From assembly GCF_017744955.1 (NCBI RefSeq), contig NZ_JAGIAG010000013.1:1-64000 (forward strand): DNA of 64,000 nt. Reading direction: 5' to 3'. This DNA comes from Dokdonella sp. (GTDB taxonomy: Bacteria; Pseudomonadota; Gammaproteobacteria; Xanthomonadales; Rhodanobacteraceae). A program made the translations under genes and the position numbers. The notes under the pieces were generated by a model. That model worked only from the letters and a program-made list of their open reading frames with translations, did no database searches and was not told the DNA's origin. Of the stretch, positions 1 to 8,120 are shown in pieces (position 1 is the first letter of the stretch; each line of letters starts with the position of its first letter).

Positions 1-91
1 CATGTACTCGGCGCCGAACTCGCAGTTCTCCTACTACGGCGGTTTCGACATCGGTCGCTTCTACTACCTGCGCTACACGCAGAAGTTCTGA
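1..91 (+). CDS. C-terminal end of an outer-membrane beta-barrel protein (partial)
   Basis: Only the last 29 residues are in the window, so the start is upstream. The tail is rich in alternating aromatic residues and ends in Arg-Tyr-Thr-Gln-Lys-Phe before TGA at 89-91. A C-terminal phenylalanine after an amphipathic strand is the classic outer-membrane barrel assembly signal recognised by BamA. A TonB-dependent receptor is the likeliest identity in this kind of genome, but the fragment is too short to prove it. A strong terminator follows 28 bases later, so the gene ends its own transcription unit. Confidence 0.55.
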   Translation, partial: MYSAPNSQFSYYGGFDIGRFYYLRYTQKF

Positions 92-118
92 TCGAACGGC
101 TGTCTGTCGTCAGTTGGA

Positions 119-147
119 ACGGCCCCGGAAACGGGGCCGTTTTTTTT
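119..147 (+). terminator. Rho-independent terminator after the barrel gene
   Basis: A perfect 9-bp GC-rich stem (ACGGCCCCG / CGGGGCCGT) closes a GAAA tetraloop at 128-131 and runs directly into a T-tract (140-147). It lies 28 bases past the stop codon at 91 and separates that gene from the sigma-factor unit. Confidence 0.92.
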
Positions 148-352
148 CTCCGAGATCCGGCGCGATCGCCGCGCTTCCCGGCTGAATCTCCCTCCAGCGT
201 CGTCGCACGTCCCACGTCCGGAGCGGCTTTTCCACGGCCGTCCTTTCCGTGAAGTCGAACGCCGACATCGCCTGGATACGAGGGTGACTTTTGCGGCTTG
301 CGCCGCAGCGCGCCCTCGGGGAGCATAGCCGGCCCTTCGCCCGTGCCCGCCC

Positions 353-910
353 ATGCCATCCTTCGTCGATCCCGTCCACGCCCGCCTCGAAGAGCTGTTC
401 AGGGCCTACGGCGCGCGCGTCAAGGGCCTTTTGTCGACCTACGGGCTGGACAAGCACGGCATCGACCCGGCCGACGTGGAGCAGGAAGTCCGCATCCGGC
501 TGTGGAAGGCGCTGGAGCGTGACCGGTCCGGGGCCTTTCATGCGTCTTATGTGCAGAGGGTGGTCGCCAGTACGGTCATCGACGCGCTGCGGCGCGCCGA
601 AGTCCGTGCCGCGGAGCCGCTGCCGGAGGAGGAAGACGACGCTCCGGTCGACCTCGGCGAGGGTCCCGTCGGACCCGAGCAGAGCGCCGGCGACGTCGAA
701 CGCATGCAGGGCATCGAGCGCTGCATGAACGAGATCCCCGAGCGGCGGCGCCTGCCGATCGCCCTTCATTTGCAAGGATTTTCCTTGCAGGAAATCGCCG
801 ATCTGGCCGGAATCGCTTCGGCCGAGGCGGCGAGGAAACTGGTCTCGCGCGGATTGGAAGAACTCAAGTCCCGCCTGCGCGAACTCGGTTACGGCAATTT
901 CGAAGATTGA
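353..910 (+). CDS. ECF-type RNA polymerase sigma factor
   Basis: A 185-residue protein with sigma-70 region 2 at about residues 12-78 (the acidic 'DPADVEQEVRIRLWKAL' helix that contacts core polymerase) and region 4 at about 122-178, where 'LQEIADLAGIASAEAARKLV' is the DNA-binding helix-turn-helix. There is no region 1.1 or 3, so it belongs to the extracytoplasmic-function class, which redirects RNA polymerase to a small regulon. The region 2-4 linker is acidic. The stop overlaps an upstream TTG of the next frame, and the next gene probably starts at 961, suggesting a sigma/partner operon. The regulon cannot be read from the sequence. Confidence 0.85.
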   Translation: MPSFVDPVHARLEELFRAYGARVKGLLSTYGLDKHGIDPADVEQEVRIRLWKALERDRSGAFHASYVQRVVASTVIDALRRAEVRAAEPLPEEEDDAPVDLGEGPVGPEQSAGDVERMQGIERCMNEIPERRRLPIALHLQGFSLQEIADLAGIASAEAARKLVSRGLEELKSRLRELGYGNFED

Positions 911-960
911 GCGCAGAACCCCTGCGCACGGGTGGCCAGGACGGCCGAGGAGACACTGCG

Positions 961-1506
961 ATGAACGACAATTCCCTGTCCCGGCTCTACCGTCGGCTCA
1001 CCTCGGCGCGCAGCGCCGATCTCGCTGCCGACGAACTGGTCGCCGCCGTTTCCGGCGAAGCGGACGCCACGCGTCGCGAGGCAGTCGCCGCCAAGCTCGC
1101 CACCTCGGCGCGCGAAGCCGATCTCGCCCGCCTGCTGAACGCGTTGCAGCCGGCTTCCGCCGAGCTGGCCGAAGGCGTGCGCCGCCGCGGTTCGGCGCAT
1201 CCGCAGCGCAGCCGTGAGGCGCGTCCGGCACATCACGCGCGTCGCGTTTCGCATCGCCCGCTGCGCTGGGCCGGCGGCATGGCGGCTTGCCTGGCCGTCG
1301 CGCTCGGCATCGTCGGCGTCTGGCACGGCAAGGTCGACGCACCGCATCACCGCAACGTCGTCGCTTCGGCCTCGACGGCGCAGATGCCGGATCGCATCTT
1401 CACCTCGCAGGACCGGATCTTCTCGTCGAACGACGCTTCGGAGCATCACCTGTCCTCGAAGCACGGTTCCGACAAGCTGTTCCGCACGGATTTCTCCGGC
1501 GGCTGA
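961..1506 (+). CDS. Small single-pass membrane protein, candidate anti-sigma partner
   Basis: A 181-residue protein. I chose ATG 961 because GAGGAG lies about 10 bases upstream; an in-frame TTG at 907 has no such site. The N-terminal ~80 residues are helical and charged, a basic stretch follows, and one membrane segment (about residues 104-122, 'GGMAACLAVALGIVGVW') precedes a periplasmic tail with repeated 'RIF(T/S)S' motifs. Topology and the position right after an ECF sigma gene fit an anti-sigma factor. There is no zinc-binding HxxxCxxC motif and no recognised domain, so the role is inferred from context only. Confidence 0.55.
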   Translation: MNDNSLSRLYRRLTSARSADLAADELVAAVSGEADATRREAVAAKLATSAREADLARLLNALQPASAELAEGVRRRGSAHPQRSREARPAHHARRVSHRPLRWAGGMAACLAVALGIVGVWHGKVDAPHHRNVVASASTAQMPDRIFTSQDRIFSSNDASEHHLSSKHGSDKLFRTDFSGG

Positions 1507-1530
1507 GAAAAAGAAATCTTCTGTCTCGAG

Positions 1531-1560
1531 CGACGCCCGGCCAAGTGCCGGGCGTCGTCG
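1531..1560. terminator. Hairpin terminator between convergent genes
   Basis: An 11-bp inverted repeat, CGACGCCCGGC / GCCGGGCGTCG, with a 5-base loop at 1542-1546 is followed by a short T run. It fits between the stop codons of the convergent genes ending at 1506 (+) and 1563 (-) and could serve both. Confidence 0.65.
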
Positions 1561-1562
1561 TT

Positions 1563-3170
1563 TCAGCCGGCCACCTCGACCGCGCTGGCATGCTCGCGCG
1601 TCGCGGCGAACGTGACGGTCGGCCAGCGCTCCTGGGTCAGCTGCAGGTTCACGCGCGTGGGCGCCAGGTAGACCAGCTCGCCGGCCGCGTCGACGGCGAG
1701 GTTCAACGCGTTCTTCTCGCGGAACTCCTCCAGCTTCTTCGCGTCCCCGCAGTGCACCCAGCGCGCGGTGACGACGCCGACGTTCTCGAACACGGCTTCC
1801 ACGCCGTATTCGTCCTTGAGCCGGTACGCGACGACGTCGAACTGCAGCACGCCGACCGCGCCGAGGATCAGGTCGTTGGACATCAGCGGACGGAAGAACT
1901 GCGTGGCGCCTTCCTCCGACAACTGCGCCAGGCCCTTCTGCAGCGCCTTCATCTTCAGCGGATCCTTCAGCCGCGCGCGGCGGAACAGCTCCGGCGCGAA
2001 GTTCGGGATGCCGGTGAACGACAGCGACTCGCCGGCGGTGAAGGTGTCGCCGATCGAGATCGTGCCGTGGTTGTGCAGGCCGATCACGTCGCCGGGATGG
2101 GCGGTGGCGGCGATCTCGCGGTCCGAGGCCATGAAGGTCAGCGCGTTGGCGATGCGCACCTCCTTGCCGCTGCGCACGTGCAGCATCTTCATGCCGGCGT
2201 CGTAGCGGCCCGAGCACACGCGCAGGAAGGCGACGCGGTCGCGATGCATCGGGTCCATGTTCGCCTGGATCTTGAACACGAATCCGGACAGCGCCTCCTC
2301 GTCCGGCTGCACCGTGCGCGTGGTGGTCGCGCGCGGCTGCGGGGCAGGGGCGTGCTCGACGAAGAAATCCAGCAGCGGCTGCACGCCGAAGTTGTTGACC
2401 GCCGAGCCGAAGAATACCGGCGTCTGGCGTCCGGCCAGGTACTCCTCGCGATCGAACGGGTGCGAGGCCCCTTGCACCAGCTCGAGTTCTTCACGCAGTT
2501 CCGCCAGCATCGCCGCGCCGATGCGCTCGGCCAGCGCCGGATCGTCCAGGCCCTTGAAGATGGTCGAATCCTGCCGCGTGAAGTTGCGGCCGGGTTCGTA
2601 GACGTGCACCTCGTCGAGCAGCAGGTGGTAGACGCCCTTCAGGCGCGAACCCATGCCGATCGGCCAGGTGATCGGCGCGCACGGGATCTTCAGCACCGAC
2701 TCCACTTCGTCGAGCAGTTCGATCGGCGCGCGGCCCTCGCGGTCGAGCTTGTTGATGAAGCTCATGATCGGCGTGTCGCGCAGGCGGCACACCTCCATCA
2801 GCTTGATCGTGCGCTCCTCCACGCCCTTGGCGCAGTCGATCACCATCAGCGCCGAGTCGACCGCGGTCAGCACGCGGTAGGTGTCCTCGCCGAAGTCGGC
2901 GTGGCCCGGCGTGTCGAGCAGGTTGACGATCTTGCCCTCGTACGGGAACTGCATCACCGACGAGGTGACCGAGATGCCGCGCTCCTTCTCCAGCGCCATC
3001 CAGTCCGAGGTCGCGTGACGCGCGGCCTTGCGGCCCTTGACGCTGCCGGCCATCTGGATCGCGCCGCCGAACAGCAGCAGCTTCTCGGTCAGCGTGGTCT
3101 TGCCCGCGTCGGGGTGGGAAATGATCGCGAACGTGCGGCGGCGGTTGGCTTCGGAGAGTTGGTCGGACAT
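1563..3170 (-). CDS. prfC: Peptide chain release factor 3 (RF3)
   Basis: A 535-residue translational GTPase, close to the ~529 residues usual for RF3. It removes RF1/RF2 from the ribosome after peptide release. Visible are the G1 P-loop 'HPDAGKTTL' near the N-terminus, the switch region with 'ERGISVTSSVMQF', G3 'DTPGH', and G4 'NKLDRE'. These are followed by the RF3-specific domains 2 and 3 with 'FFGSAVNNFGV' and 'FQVV/FDVV' elements. Start at 3170 (MSDQLSEANRRRTFAII) fits the family; an in-frame ATG at 3209 would add 13 atypical residues. It appears monocistronic. Confidence 0.97.
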   Translation of the reverse strand: MSDQLSEANRRRTFAIISHPDAGKTTLTEKLLLFGGAIQMAGSVKGRKAARHATSDWMALEKERGISVTSSVMQFPYEGKIVNLLDTPGHADFGEDTYRVLTAVDSALMVIDCAKGVEERTIKLMEVCRLRDTPIMSFINKLDREGRAPIELLDEVESVLKIPCAPITWPIGMGSRLKGVYHLLLDEVHVYEPGRNFTRQDSTIFKGLDDPALAERIGAAMLAELREELELVQGASHPFDREEYLAGRQTPVFFGSAVNNFGVQPLLDFFVEHAPAPQPRATTTRTVQPDEEALSGFVFKIQANMDPMHRDRVAFLRVCSGRYDAGMKMLHVRSGKEVRIANALTFMASDREIAATAHPGDVIGLHNHGTISIGDTFTAGESLSFTGIPNFAPELFRRARLKDPLKMKALQKGLAQLSEEGATQFFRPLMSNDLILGAVGVLQFDVVAYRLKDEYGVEAVFENVGVVTARWVHCGDAKKLEEFREKNALNLAVDAAGELVYLAPTRVNLQLTQERWPTVTFAATREHASAVEVAG

Positions 3171-3591
3171 GGGGGCGGTGCCGGCGCGGCGGCGAGGGCA
3201 AAACGGCAATTATAGCGGGCTGGCGGCGTCGGGCCGCGGCAGCCGGTCCCGGCGAGCCGGAAGTGTCGTCGCCGCGCACGACGACCGCCCATTGCGCGCG
3301 AGCCGAGGGTCCGGTCCTTTCCTGGCACGGGAGTCGGCGATGGCTTGCCTCATGTGGCTGCCACATCGGCAGGGCGCTACGGCTCCGATGGGCCTGCGCG
3401 CCAGACGAGCGACGGGCTCGGGCGAGTTCGACTGAGCAGGTCTGAATAAGGGCAGGAAGGCCAAAGCGGGCCACGTATTCGAGCCGTCGGGTACCCATGG
3501 CACCCGCACGTCCGAGCTTCCGCCGCGGCGCAACCGCCTTGGCGACCAGTCCGGCTGATGAAGATTGGACATATAGCCGTCTAAACGTCTA
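3171..3591. other. Intergenic region between prfC and the met promoter
   Basis: About 420 bases between the divergently oriented prfC start and the methionine operon promoter. Open frames here have no ribosome-binding site or recognisable protein signature. Nothing structured was seen apart from the AT-rich tract from about 3565, which leads into the promoter. Confidence 0.5.
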
Positions 3592-3620
3592 TTGACGGCA
3601 TGAGCGCGTGCCGATAGAGT
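3592..3620 (+). promoter_or_regulatory. Sigma70-like promoter of the methionine operon
   Basis: TTGACG (3592-3597), a 17-base spacer and TAGAGT (3615-3620) form a good vegetative promoter. The predicted start, around 3626-3630, is just before the first base of the riboswitch P1 helix at 3632, which supports the assignment. Confidence 0.65.
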
Positions 3621-3631
3621 GCGCCCCACTG

Positions 3632-3748
3632 CTCATCAAGACCGGCTGAGGGACAGGCCCTTTGAAGCCGGGGCAACCTGCGGGATCGAACCCGTCACGG
3701 TGCCAACTCCCGCGGGGACGCGCGTCGCGCGATCCGCCGAGAGATGAG
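3632..3748 (+). promoter_or_regulatory. SAM-I riboswitch (S-box leader)
   Basis: The canonical S-box layout is present: P1 5' strand CTCATCAAG (3632-3640), then 'GCTGAGGGACAGGCCC' and 'TGAAGCCGGGGCAACC' for the P2 kink-turn region, 'CACGGTGCCAACTCC' for P3/J3-4, and the closing GAGAGATGAG (3739-3748) pairing with P1. S-box RNAs bind S-adenosylmethionine and switch off methionine genes. About 88 bases separate P1 from the metX start at 3837. No clear U-tract terminator is seen there, so control could be at translation or through a GC-rich hairpin. Confidence 0.95.
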
Positions 3749-3836
3749 TGCGAAGCCGACCTGCGTCGTCCGACGCGGGCCGTCGACGCAGTCTTCTCCG
3801 GAATCCCGCGGTCGATGGGCGAAACGGAGAGCCGCG

Positions 3837-4892
3837 ATGACCTTCCAAGTCCACGCCGACGTCCACGCCTTCGAGTTCGAGCGCGCGCCGGTTCCGTTCG
3901 CCGCTTCCGAGCCGCCTGCCGTCGACGCGACCCTCGACTCGCGCGGCGAACTGTCCATCCGCCTGCATCCGAAGCACGCCGACGGCACGCGCGAGCTGCG
4001 CGTGCGCTACGCGCTGCACGGCGCCGCCGGCGCGCCGGTGGTGATCGTGCAGGGCGGTATCTCGGCCGATCGCCACGTCGTGACGACCGCCGACGGCGGC
4101 GCCGGATGGTGGAGCGCGATCGTCGGACCGGGGCGCGCGATCGACACGCGCGGTTGCCGCGTGCTGTCGATCGACTGGGTGGAGCTGGCCGATCTCGGCG
4201 GCGCGCACGCGGTCGACAGCGCCGACCAGGCCGACGCGCTCGCCGCCGTGCTCGACGCGCTCGGCCTGCGTCGCGCGCGCGCCTTCGTCGGTTCGTCCTA
4301 CGGCGCGATGGTCGGCCTGGCCTTCGCCGCGCGTCATCCGCAGCGCATCGGCCATCTCGTCGCGATCGCCGGCGCGCATCGCGCGCATCCGCTCAGCGTC
4401 GCCGTGCGCAACATCCAGCGCGAGGTCGTGCGCCTTGGCGCGCGGCTCGGCGACGCTGCCGCCGGCCTCGATCTGGCGCGGCGCCTGGCGATGACGACGT
4501 ATCGCGGCGAGCGCGAGTTCGCCGAGCGTTGCGCCGACGCGCCGGTATTCGCGGACGGCCGCTTCCAGTTCGCCGAAGAAGCCTGGCTGAAGGCCGCCGG
4601 CGCGAGCTTCGTCCAGCGCTTCGACGGCGCGCGCTATCTCGCCCTGTCCGAATCGATCGATCTGCACCGCGTCGAGCCGGAAGACGTGCGCGTTCCGACC
4701 ACGTTGATCGGCATCTCGACCGATCGCGTCGTGCCGCTCGCCGACCTGTGCGAACTGCAGCGTCGCTGCGGCGCCGCGGCCGCGCTGCACGTGATCGACT
4801 CGCGCTACGGCCACGACGCCTTTCTCAAGGAAGACGCGCAGATTTCCGCGCTGATTTCGGAAACCTTCACTCTCATCGGAAACGCCACATGA
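3837..4892 (+). CDS. metX: Homoserine O-acyltransferase (MetX family)
   Basis: A 351-residue alpha/beta hydrolase-fold acyltransferase that activates homoserine for methionine synthesis. The nucleophile elbow 'GSSYGAM' places the catalytic serine at Ser154, with Asp296 ('STDRVVP') and His326 ('RYGHDAF') completing the triad. Start ATG 3837 follows GGAGA; an in-frame ATG at 3744 lies inside the riboswitch and is not credible. MetX homologues use acetyl- or succinyl-CoA and Xanthomonadales members often prefer succinyl-CoA (family knowledge); the sequence alone does not settle it. The stop overlaps the metB start (ATGA), so the genes are translationally coupled under SAM-I control. Confidence 0.9.
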   Translation: MTFQVHADVHAFEFERAPVPFAASEPPAVDATLDSRGELSIRLHPKHADGTRELRVRYALHGAAGAPVVIVQGGISADRHVVTTADGGAGWWSAIVGPGRAIDTRGCRVLSIDWVELADLGGAHAVDSADQADALAAVLDALGLRRARAFVGSSYGAMVGLAFAARHPQRIGHLVAIAGAHRAHPLSVAVRNIQREVVRLGARLGDAAAGLDLARRLAMTTYRGEREFAERCADAPVFADGRFQFAEEAWLKAAGASFVQRFDGARYLALSESIDLHRVEPEDVRVPTTLIGISTDRVVPLADLCELQRRCGAAAALHVIDSRYGHDAFLKEDAQISALISETFTLIGNAT

Positions 4893-6070
4893 GCACTGCA
4901 TCCTGTACCCGCGCCGTGCGCGCCGGCATCGAATCGGACACGCAGCACGGCGCCGTGGTGCCGCCGCTGCACCTCAGCACGAACTACACGTTCGAGGGAT
5001 TCGCGCGCAAGCGGCAATACGACTACTCGCGCAGCGGCAACCCGACGCGCGACCAGCTCGGCGCCGCGCTGGCCGACCTGGAGGAGGGCGCCGGCGCGGT
5101 CGTCACCGCCAGCGGTATGGCCGCGGTCGCGTTGGTGCTGGAACTGGTGCCGGCCGGCGGCCTCGTGCTGGCGGCGCATGACTGCTACGGCGGCACCTGG
5201 CGCCTGCTCGACGCGTGGGCGAAGAAGGGGCGTTTCCGCGTGCTCTTCGCCGACCTCACCGATCCGGTCAAACTGGCCGAGGCGCTGGCGCACAAGCCCG
5301 ACCTGGTCTGGGTCGAGACGCCGTCCAATCCGCTGCTGCGCATCACCGACGTACGCCACGTCGCACAGGCCGCGCACGCGGTCGGCGCGCGTTGCGTGGT
5401 CGACAACACCTTCCTGTCGCCGGCCCTGCAGCGTCCGCTCAACCTCGGCGCCGATATCGTCGTGCACTCGACCACCAAGTACATCAACGGCCACAGCGAC
5501 GTCGTCGGCGGCGCGGTGGTGGCGAAGGACAAGGACACCGCCGACCAGCTGGTCTGGTGGGCCAACTGCCTCGGCCTGACCGGTGCGCCGTTCGACAGTT
5601 TCCTGACCTTGCGCGGCCTGCGCACGCTGGCGCCGCGCCTGCGCGCGCACGAGGAGAACGCCGCGCGCATCGCGGCCCTGCTCGACGCGCATCCGGCGGT
5701 CTCGCACGTCTACTGGCCGGGTCTCGCCGCGCATCCGGGCCACCAGCTCGCCGCGCGCCAGCAGTTCGGCTTCGGCGCGATGCTGAGCTTCGACCTCGAC
5801 GGCGGCCTCGAGGCGATCGAGACCTTCCTCGACGGCCTGCGCTACTTCTCGCTGGCCGAATCGCTCGGCGGCGTCGAAAGCCTGATCGCACATCCGGCGA
5901 CCATGACGCACGCCTCGATGGCGCCGGAAGCGCGCCGCAAGGCCGGCATCAGCGACGCGCTGCTGCGCGTCTCGGCCGGCATCGAGGACGGCGACGATCT
6001 CTGTGCCGATCTCGACGCGGCGCTGGTGCGCGTCGAAGCGCTCAAACGCACGCGCAAGGTGAGCGCATGA
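4889..6070 (+). CDS. metB: Cystathionine gamma-synthase / O-acylhomoserine sulfhydrylase (PLP enzyme)
   Basis: A 393-residue Cys/Met-metabolism PLP enzyme. Signatures include 'YDYSRSGNPTRD', the active-site 'STTKYINGHSDVVGG' with the PLP-binding lysine at Lys197, and the C-terminal 'ESLGGVESLIAHPATMTH'. It condenses the acylhomoserine made by MetX with cysteine (or sulfide), the second committed step to methionine. MetB and MetZ-type enzymes cannot be told apart confidently from sequence; length and motifs fit MetB. It overlaps metX by 4 bases and hom by 4 bases, within one riboswitch-controlled operon. Confidence 0.9.
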   Translation: MSTASCTRAVRAGIESDTQHGAVVPPLHLSTNYTFEGFARKRQYDYSRSGNPTRDQLGAALADLEEGAGAVVTASGMAAVALVLELVPAGGLVLAAHDCYGGTWRLLDAWAKKGRFRVLFADLTDPVKLAEALAHKPDLVWVETPSNPLLRITDVRHVAQAAHAVGARCVVDNTFLSPALQRPLNLGADIVVHSTTKYINGHSDVVGGAVVAKDKDTADQLVWWANCLGLTGAPFDSFLTLRGLRTLAPRLRAHEENAARIAALLDAHPAVSHVYWPGLAAHPGHQLAARQQFGFGAMLSFDLDGGLEAIETFLDGLRYFSLAESLGGVESLIAHPATMTHASMAPEARRKAGISDALLRVSAGIEDGDDLCADLDAALVRVEALKRTRKVSA

Positions 6071-7161
6071 GCGCCGTCCCGCGCGAAGTGGCCGCGACAG
6101 GCACGGACACGGCCGTCGTCCTGCTCGGCACCGGCGTGGTCGGCGGCGCGCTGCTGCGCCTGCTGGCGACGCCGGCCGCGTCGACGCTCTATCTCGTCGG
6201 CGCGGCGAATTCGAAACGCCAGATCGCCAACGCGCGCGGCCTGGTGCCGGGGCGCGTCGTCGCGGCGCTGGCGGAATCGGCCTCGGGCCGCGACGATGCC
6301 GGCCTGCTGGCCGCGCTCGACGACAGCGGCGCCGCGCGTCGCGTGGTGGTCGACGCGACCGCGTCGGCCGACGAGGCGGCGCGCCATGCCGACTGGCTCG
6401 GCGCCGGCTATCACGTCGTCAGCGCGAACAAGGCCGCCACCGGCGAGACGCTCGCGGCGTGGGACGATCTTCGTCGCGCCGGTCGTCGCGGCGGCGTCCT
6501 CTACGGCGACGCGGCGACGGTCGGCGCCGGCCTGCCGGTGCTGTCGACGCTGCGCCGCCTGCGCGACTGCGGCGACCGCCTGCTCGCGCTCGACGGCGTG
6601 TTCTCCGGTTCCCTGTCGTGGCTGTTCAACCAGTTCGACGGCAGCCGGCCGTTCTCCGCGCTGCTGCGCGAGGCGCGCGCGTTCGGCTACACCGAGCCCG
6701 ATCCGCGCGTCGACCTCGGCGGCGCCGACGTCGCGCGCAAGCTGCTGATCCTGGCGCGCACCGCCGGGCATCCGATCGACACCACCGACGTCGCGATCGA
6801 AAGCCTCGTGCCGGCGGCGTTGCGCGACGTCGCGGTCGAAGAGTTCCTCGCGCGCGCGGAGGAACTGGACGCCGATCTGGAACGCCGCCGCGCCGACGCG
6901 GCGCAGCGCGGTCGGCTGCTGCGCTTCCTCGCACGACTGGACGAGCACGGCCGCGCGCGCGTCGGCCTGACCGAGGTCGCGCCGACGCATCCCGCCGCGC
7001 GCCTGGCCGGCACCGACAACCTGTTCGCGCTCACCACGCAGCGCTATCGTGCGCAACCGCTGGTGATCCAGGGACCGGGTGCGGGGCCGGAAGTCACCGC
7101 GCAGGCCTTGCTCGGCGACGTGCTGGCCTTGTCGGCAGCGCAGGAGCGCGTGCGCGCCTGA
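6067..7161 (+). CDS. hom: Homoserine dehydrogenase, catalytic domain only
   Basis: A 364-residue enzyme reducing aspartate semialdehyde to homoserine. The N-terminal Rossmann motif 'LLGTGVVGGALL' binds NAD(P). 'ANKAA' and 'GVFSGSLSWLFNQF' with 'YTEPDPRVDLGGADVARK' are the conserved catalytic block, most like the dehydrogenase half of ThrA/MetL. There is no C-terminal ACT domain, so no threonine feedback site is visible. Being third in the SAM-I-controlled operon (4-base overlap with metB) ties supply of homoserine directly to methionine status. Another aspartokinase-fused enzyme may serve threonine elsewhere. Confidence 0.93.
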   Translation: MSAVPREVAATGTDTAVVLLGTGVVGGALLRLLATPAASTLYLVGAANSKRQIANARGLVPGRVVAALAESASGRDDAGLLAALDDSGAARRVVVDATASADEAARHADWLGAGYHVVSANKAATGETLAAWDDLRRAGRRGGVLYGDAATVGAGLPVLSTLRRLRDCGDRLLALDGVFSGSLSWLFNQFDGSRPFSALLREARAFGYTEPDPRVDLGGADVARKLLILARTAGHPIDTTDVAIESLVPAALRDVAVEEFLARAEELDADLERRRADAAQRGRLLRFLARLDEHGRARVGLTEVAPTHPAARLAGTDNLFALTTQRYRAQPLVIQGPGAGPEVTAQALLGDVLALSAAQERVRA

Positions 7162-7296
7162 GCGGTGTCGCGTCCGGGATTGCCGCAGTCCGCATGCGAA
7201 AGCTTTAGCGAAGAAGAAGATCGCTGCGGATACCTTCCCCAGCCGGTGCGCTGCGCGCGCCGACCTGTCCCATGAGCAGGCGTGGCGAGGCCTGGT

Positions 7297-8040
7297 TCAG
7301 GCCCCGCTTCTCCGACGCACGGTCCACAGCAGCGCGATCGCCAGCGCCGCGCTGAACAGCCGCAGCCCATTGCCGGTCCAGCCGAACACGGCTTCGTCGG
7401 GAACGGTGAACACGTTCCAGGCCGCGTTCAAGGACACGTGGAACACCCAGCCGCTCCAGATCGTGTAGCCGTCCTGCGCATCGAGCACGGCGAAGATCAC
7501 GCCGCCGAGGGCGGTCATGCCGAAGATCGTCAGCGCCATGCCGCCCGCGCCCCACCAGTGCACCAGGCCGAAGGCGACGGCCTGCACCAGTACGGCGGCG
7601 GCGAAGCGCCAGCGCAGGTCGTTGCGCGCGAAGACGAAGCCGAAGCCGCGGAAGACGATTTCCTCGGCGAGCGGAAACAGCGCGGCGAGGAACAGCAGGT
7701 CGCGCAGCGACCATTCGTCGGAGACCTTGCCGAGCAGGGCCAGCCCGATCCAGCACGGCGCCGTCGCCAGCGCCGTCAGCAACGGGCCGCGCCAACCGTT
7801 CCAGGTCAGACCGAGATGGCGGGCCAGGTCCGCGCGTCGCCGGCTGAGCAGGAGCGCCGCGGCCAGCGCGATCGCGACGGCGATCAGGTTGTCGAGCAGC
7901 GAGCCGCCGTAAGGCATCGGCAGCGGCGGGATCTTCACGCCGAGCGCCGGCGCGATGTCGCGCACTTGCAGCGCGAGGCCGAGCACGAGCAGCACGACGA
8001 TCCCGTGGACGGCGTTGCGCAGGCGGCCTGACGGATTCAT
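7297..8040 (-). CDS. CPBP-family intramembrane metalloprotease
   Basis: A 247-residue protein with about seven hydrophobic segments. The CPBP/Abi (Rce1-like) motifs are present: 'EEIVFRGFGF' (motif 1, Glu-Glu-x3-Arg), 'AFGLVHWW' (motif 2 histidine) and 'HVSLNAAWN' (motif 3 His/Asn). Such proteins are glutamate-type intramembrane proteases; bacterial members act in maturation of exported peptides or in self-immunity, but many have no known substrate. Start at 8040 is chosen for family length; a further in-frame ATG at 8124 would add 28 residues of low-quality sequence. It lies 80 bases downstream of the DUF4097 gene and could be co-transcribed with that sigma operon. Confidence 0.8.
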   Translation of the reverse strand: MNPSGRLRNAVHGIVVLLVLGLALQVRDIAPALGVKIPPLPMPYGGSLLDNLIAVAIALAAALLLSRRRADLARHLGLTWNGWRGPLLTALATAPCWIGLALLGKVSDEWSLRDLLFLAALFPLAEEIVFRGFGFVFARNDLRWRFAAAVLVQAVAFGLVHWWGAGGMALTIFGMTALGGVIFAVLDAQDGYTIWSGWVFHVSLNAAWNVFTVPDEAVFGWTGNGLRLFSAALAIALLWTVRRRSGA

Positions 8041-8120
8041 GTGCGGATTGTTCGATGGGAGACCGGATGCGCACACGACCGGGCGCCGGCTGGTGCGGGC
8101 GCCCGGTCGCGATGCGGAAA

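Noticed and set aside
1287..3215. A 642-codon open frame on the + strand opposite prfC
   Set aside because: It is the antisense shadow of a strongly conserved GTPase gene, has Arg/Asp/Val/His-rich low-quality composition, and no ribosome-binding site. GC-rich codon bias creates such frames throughout the window.
3210..3629. 139-codon minus-strand frame between prfC and the met riboswitch
   Set aside because: No ribosome-binding site or domain, and it overlaps the predicted met promoter on the opposite strand.
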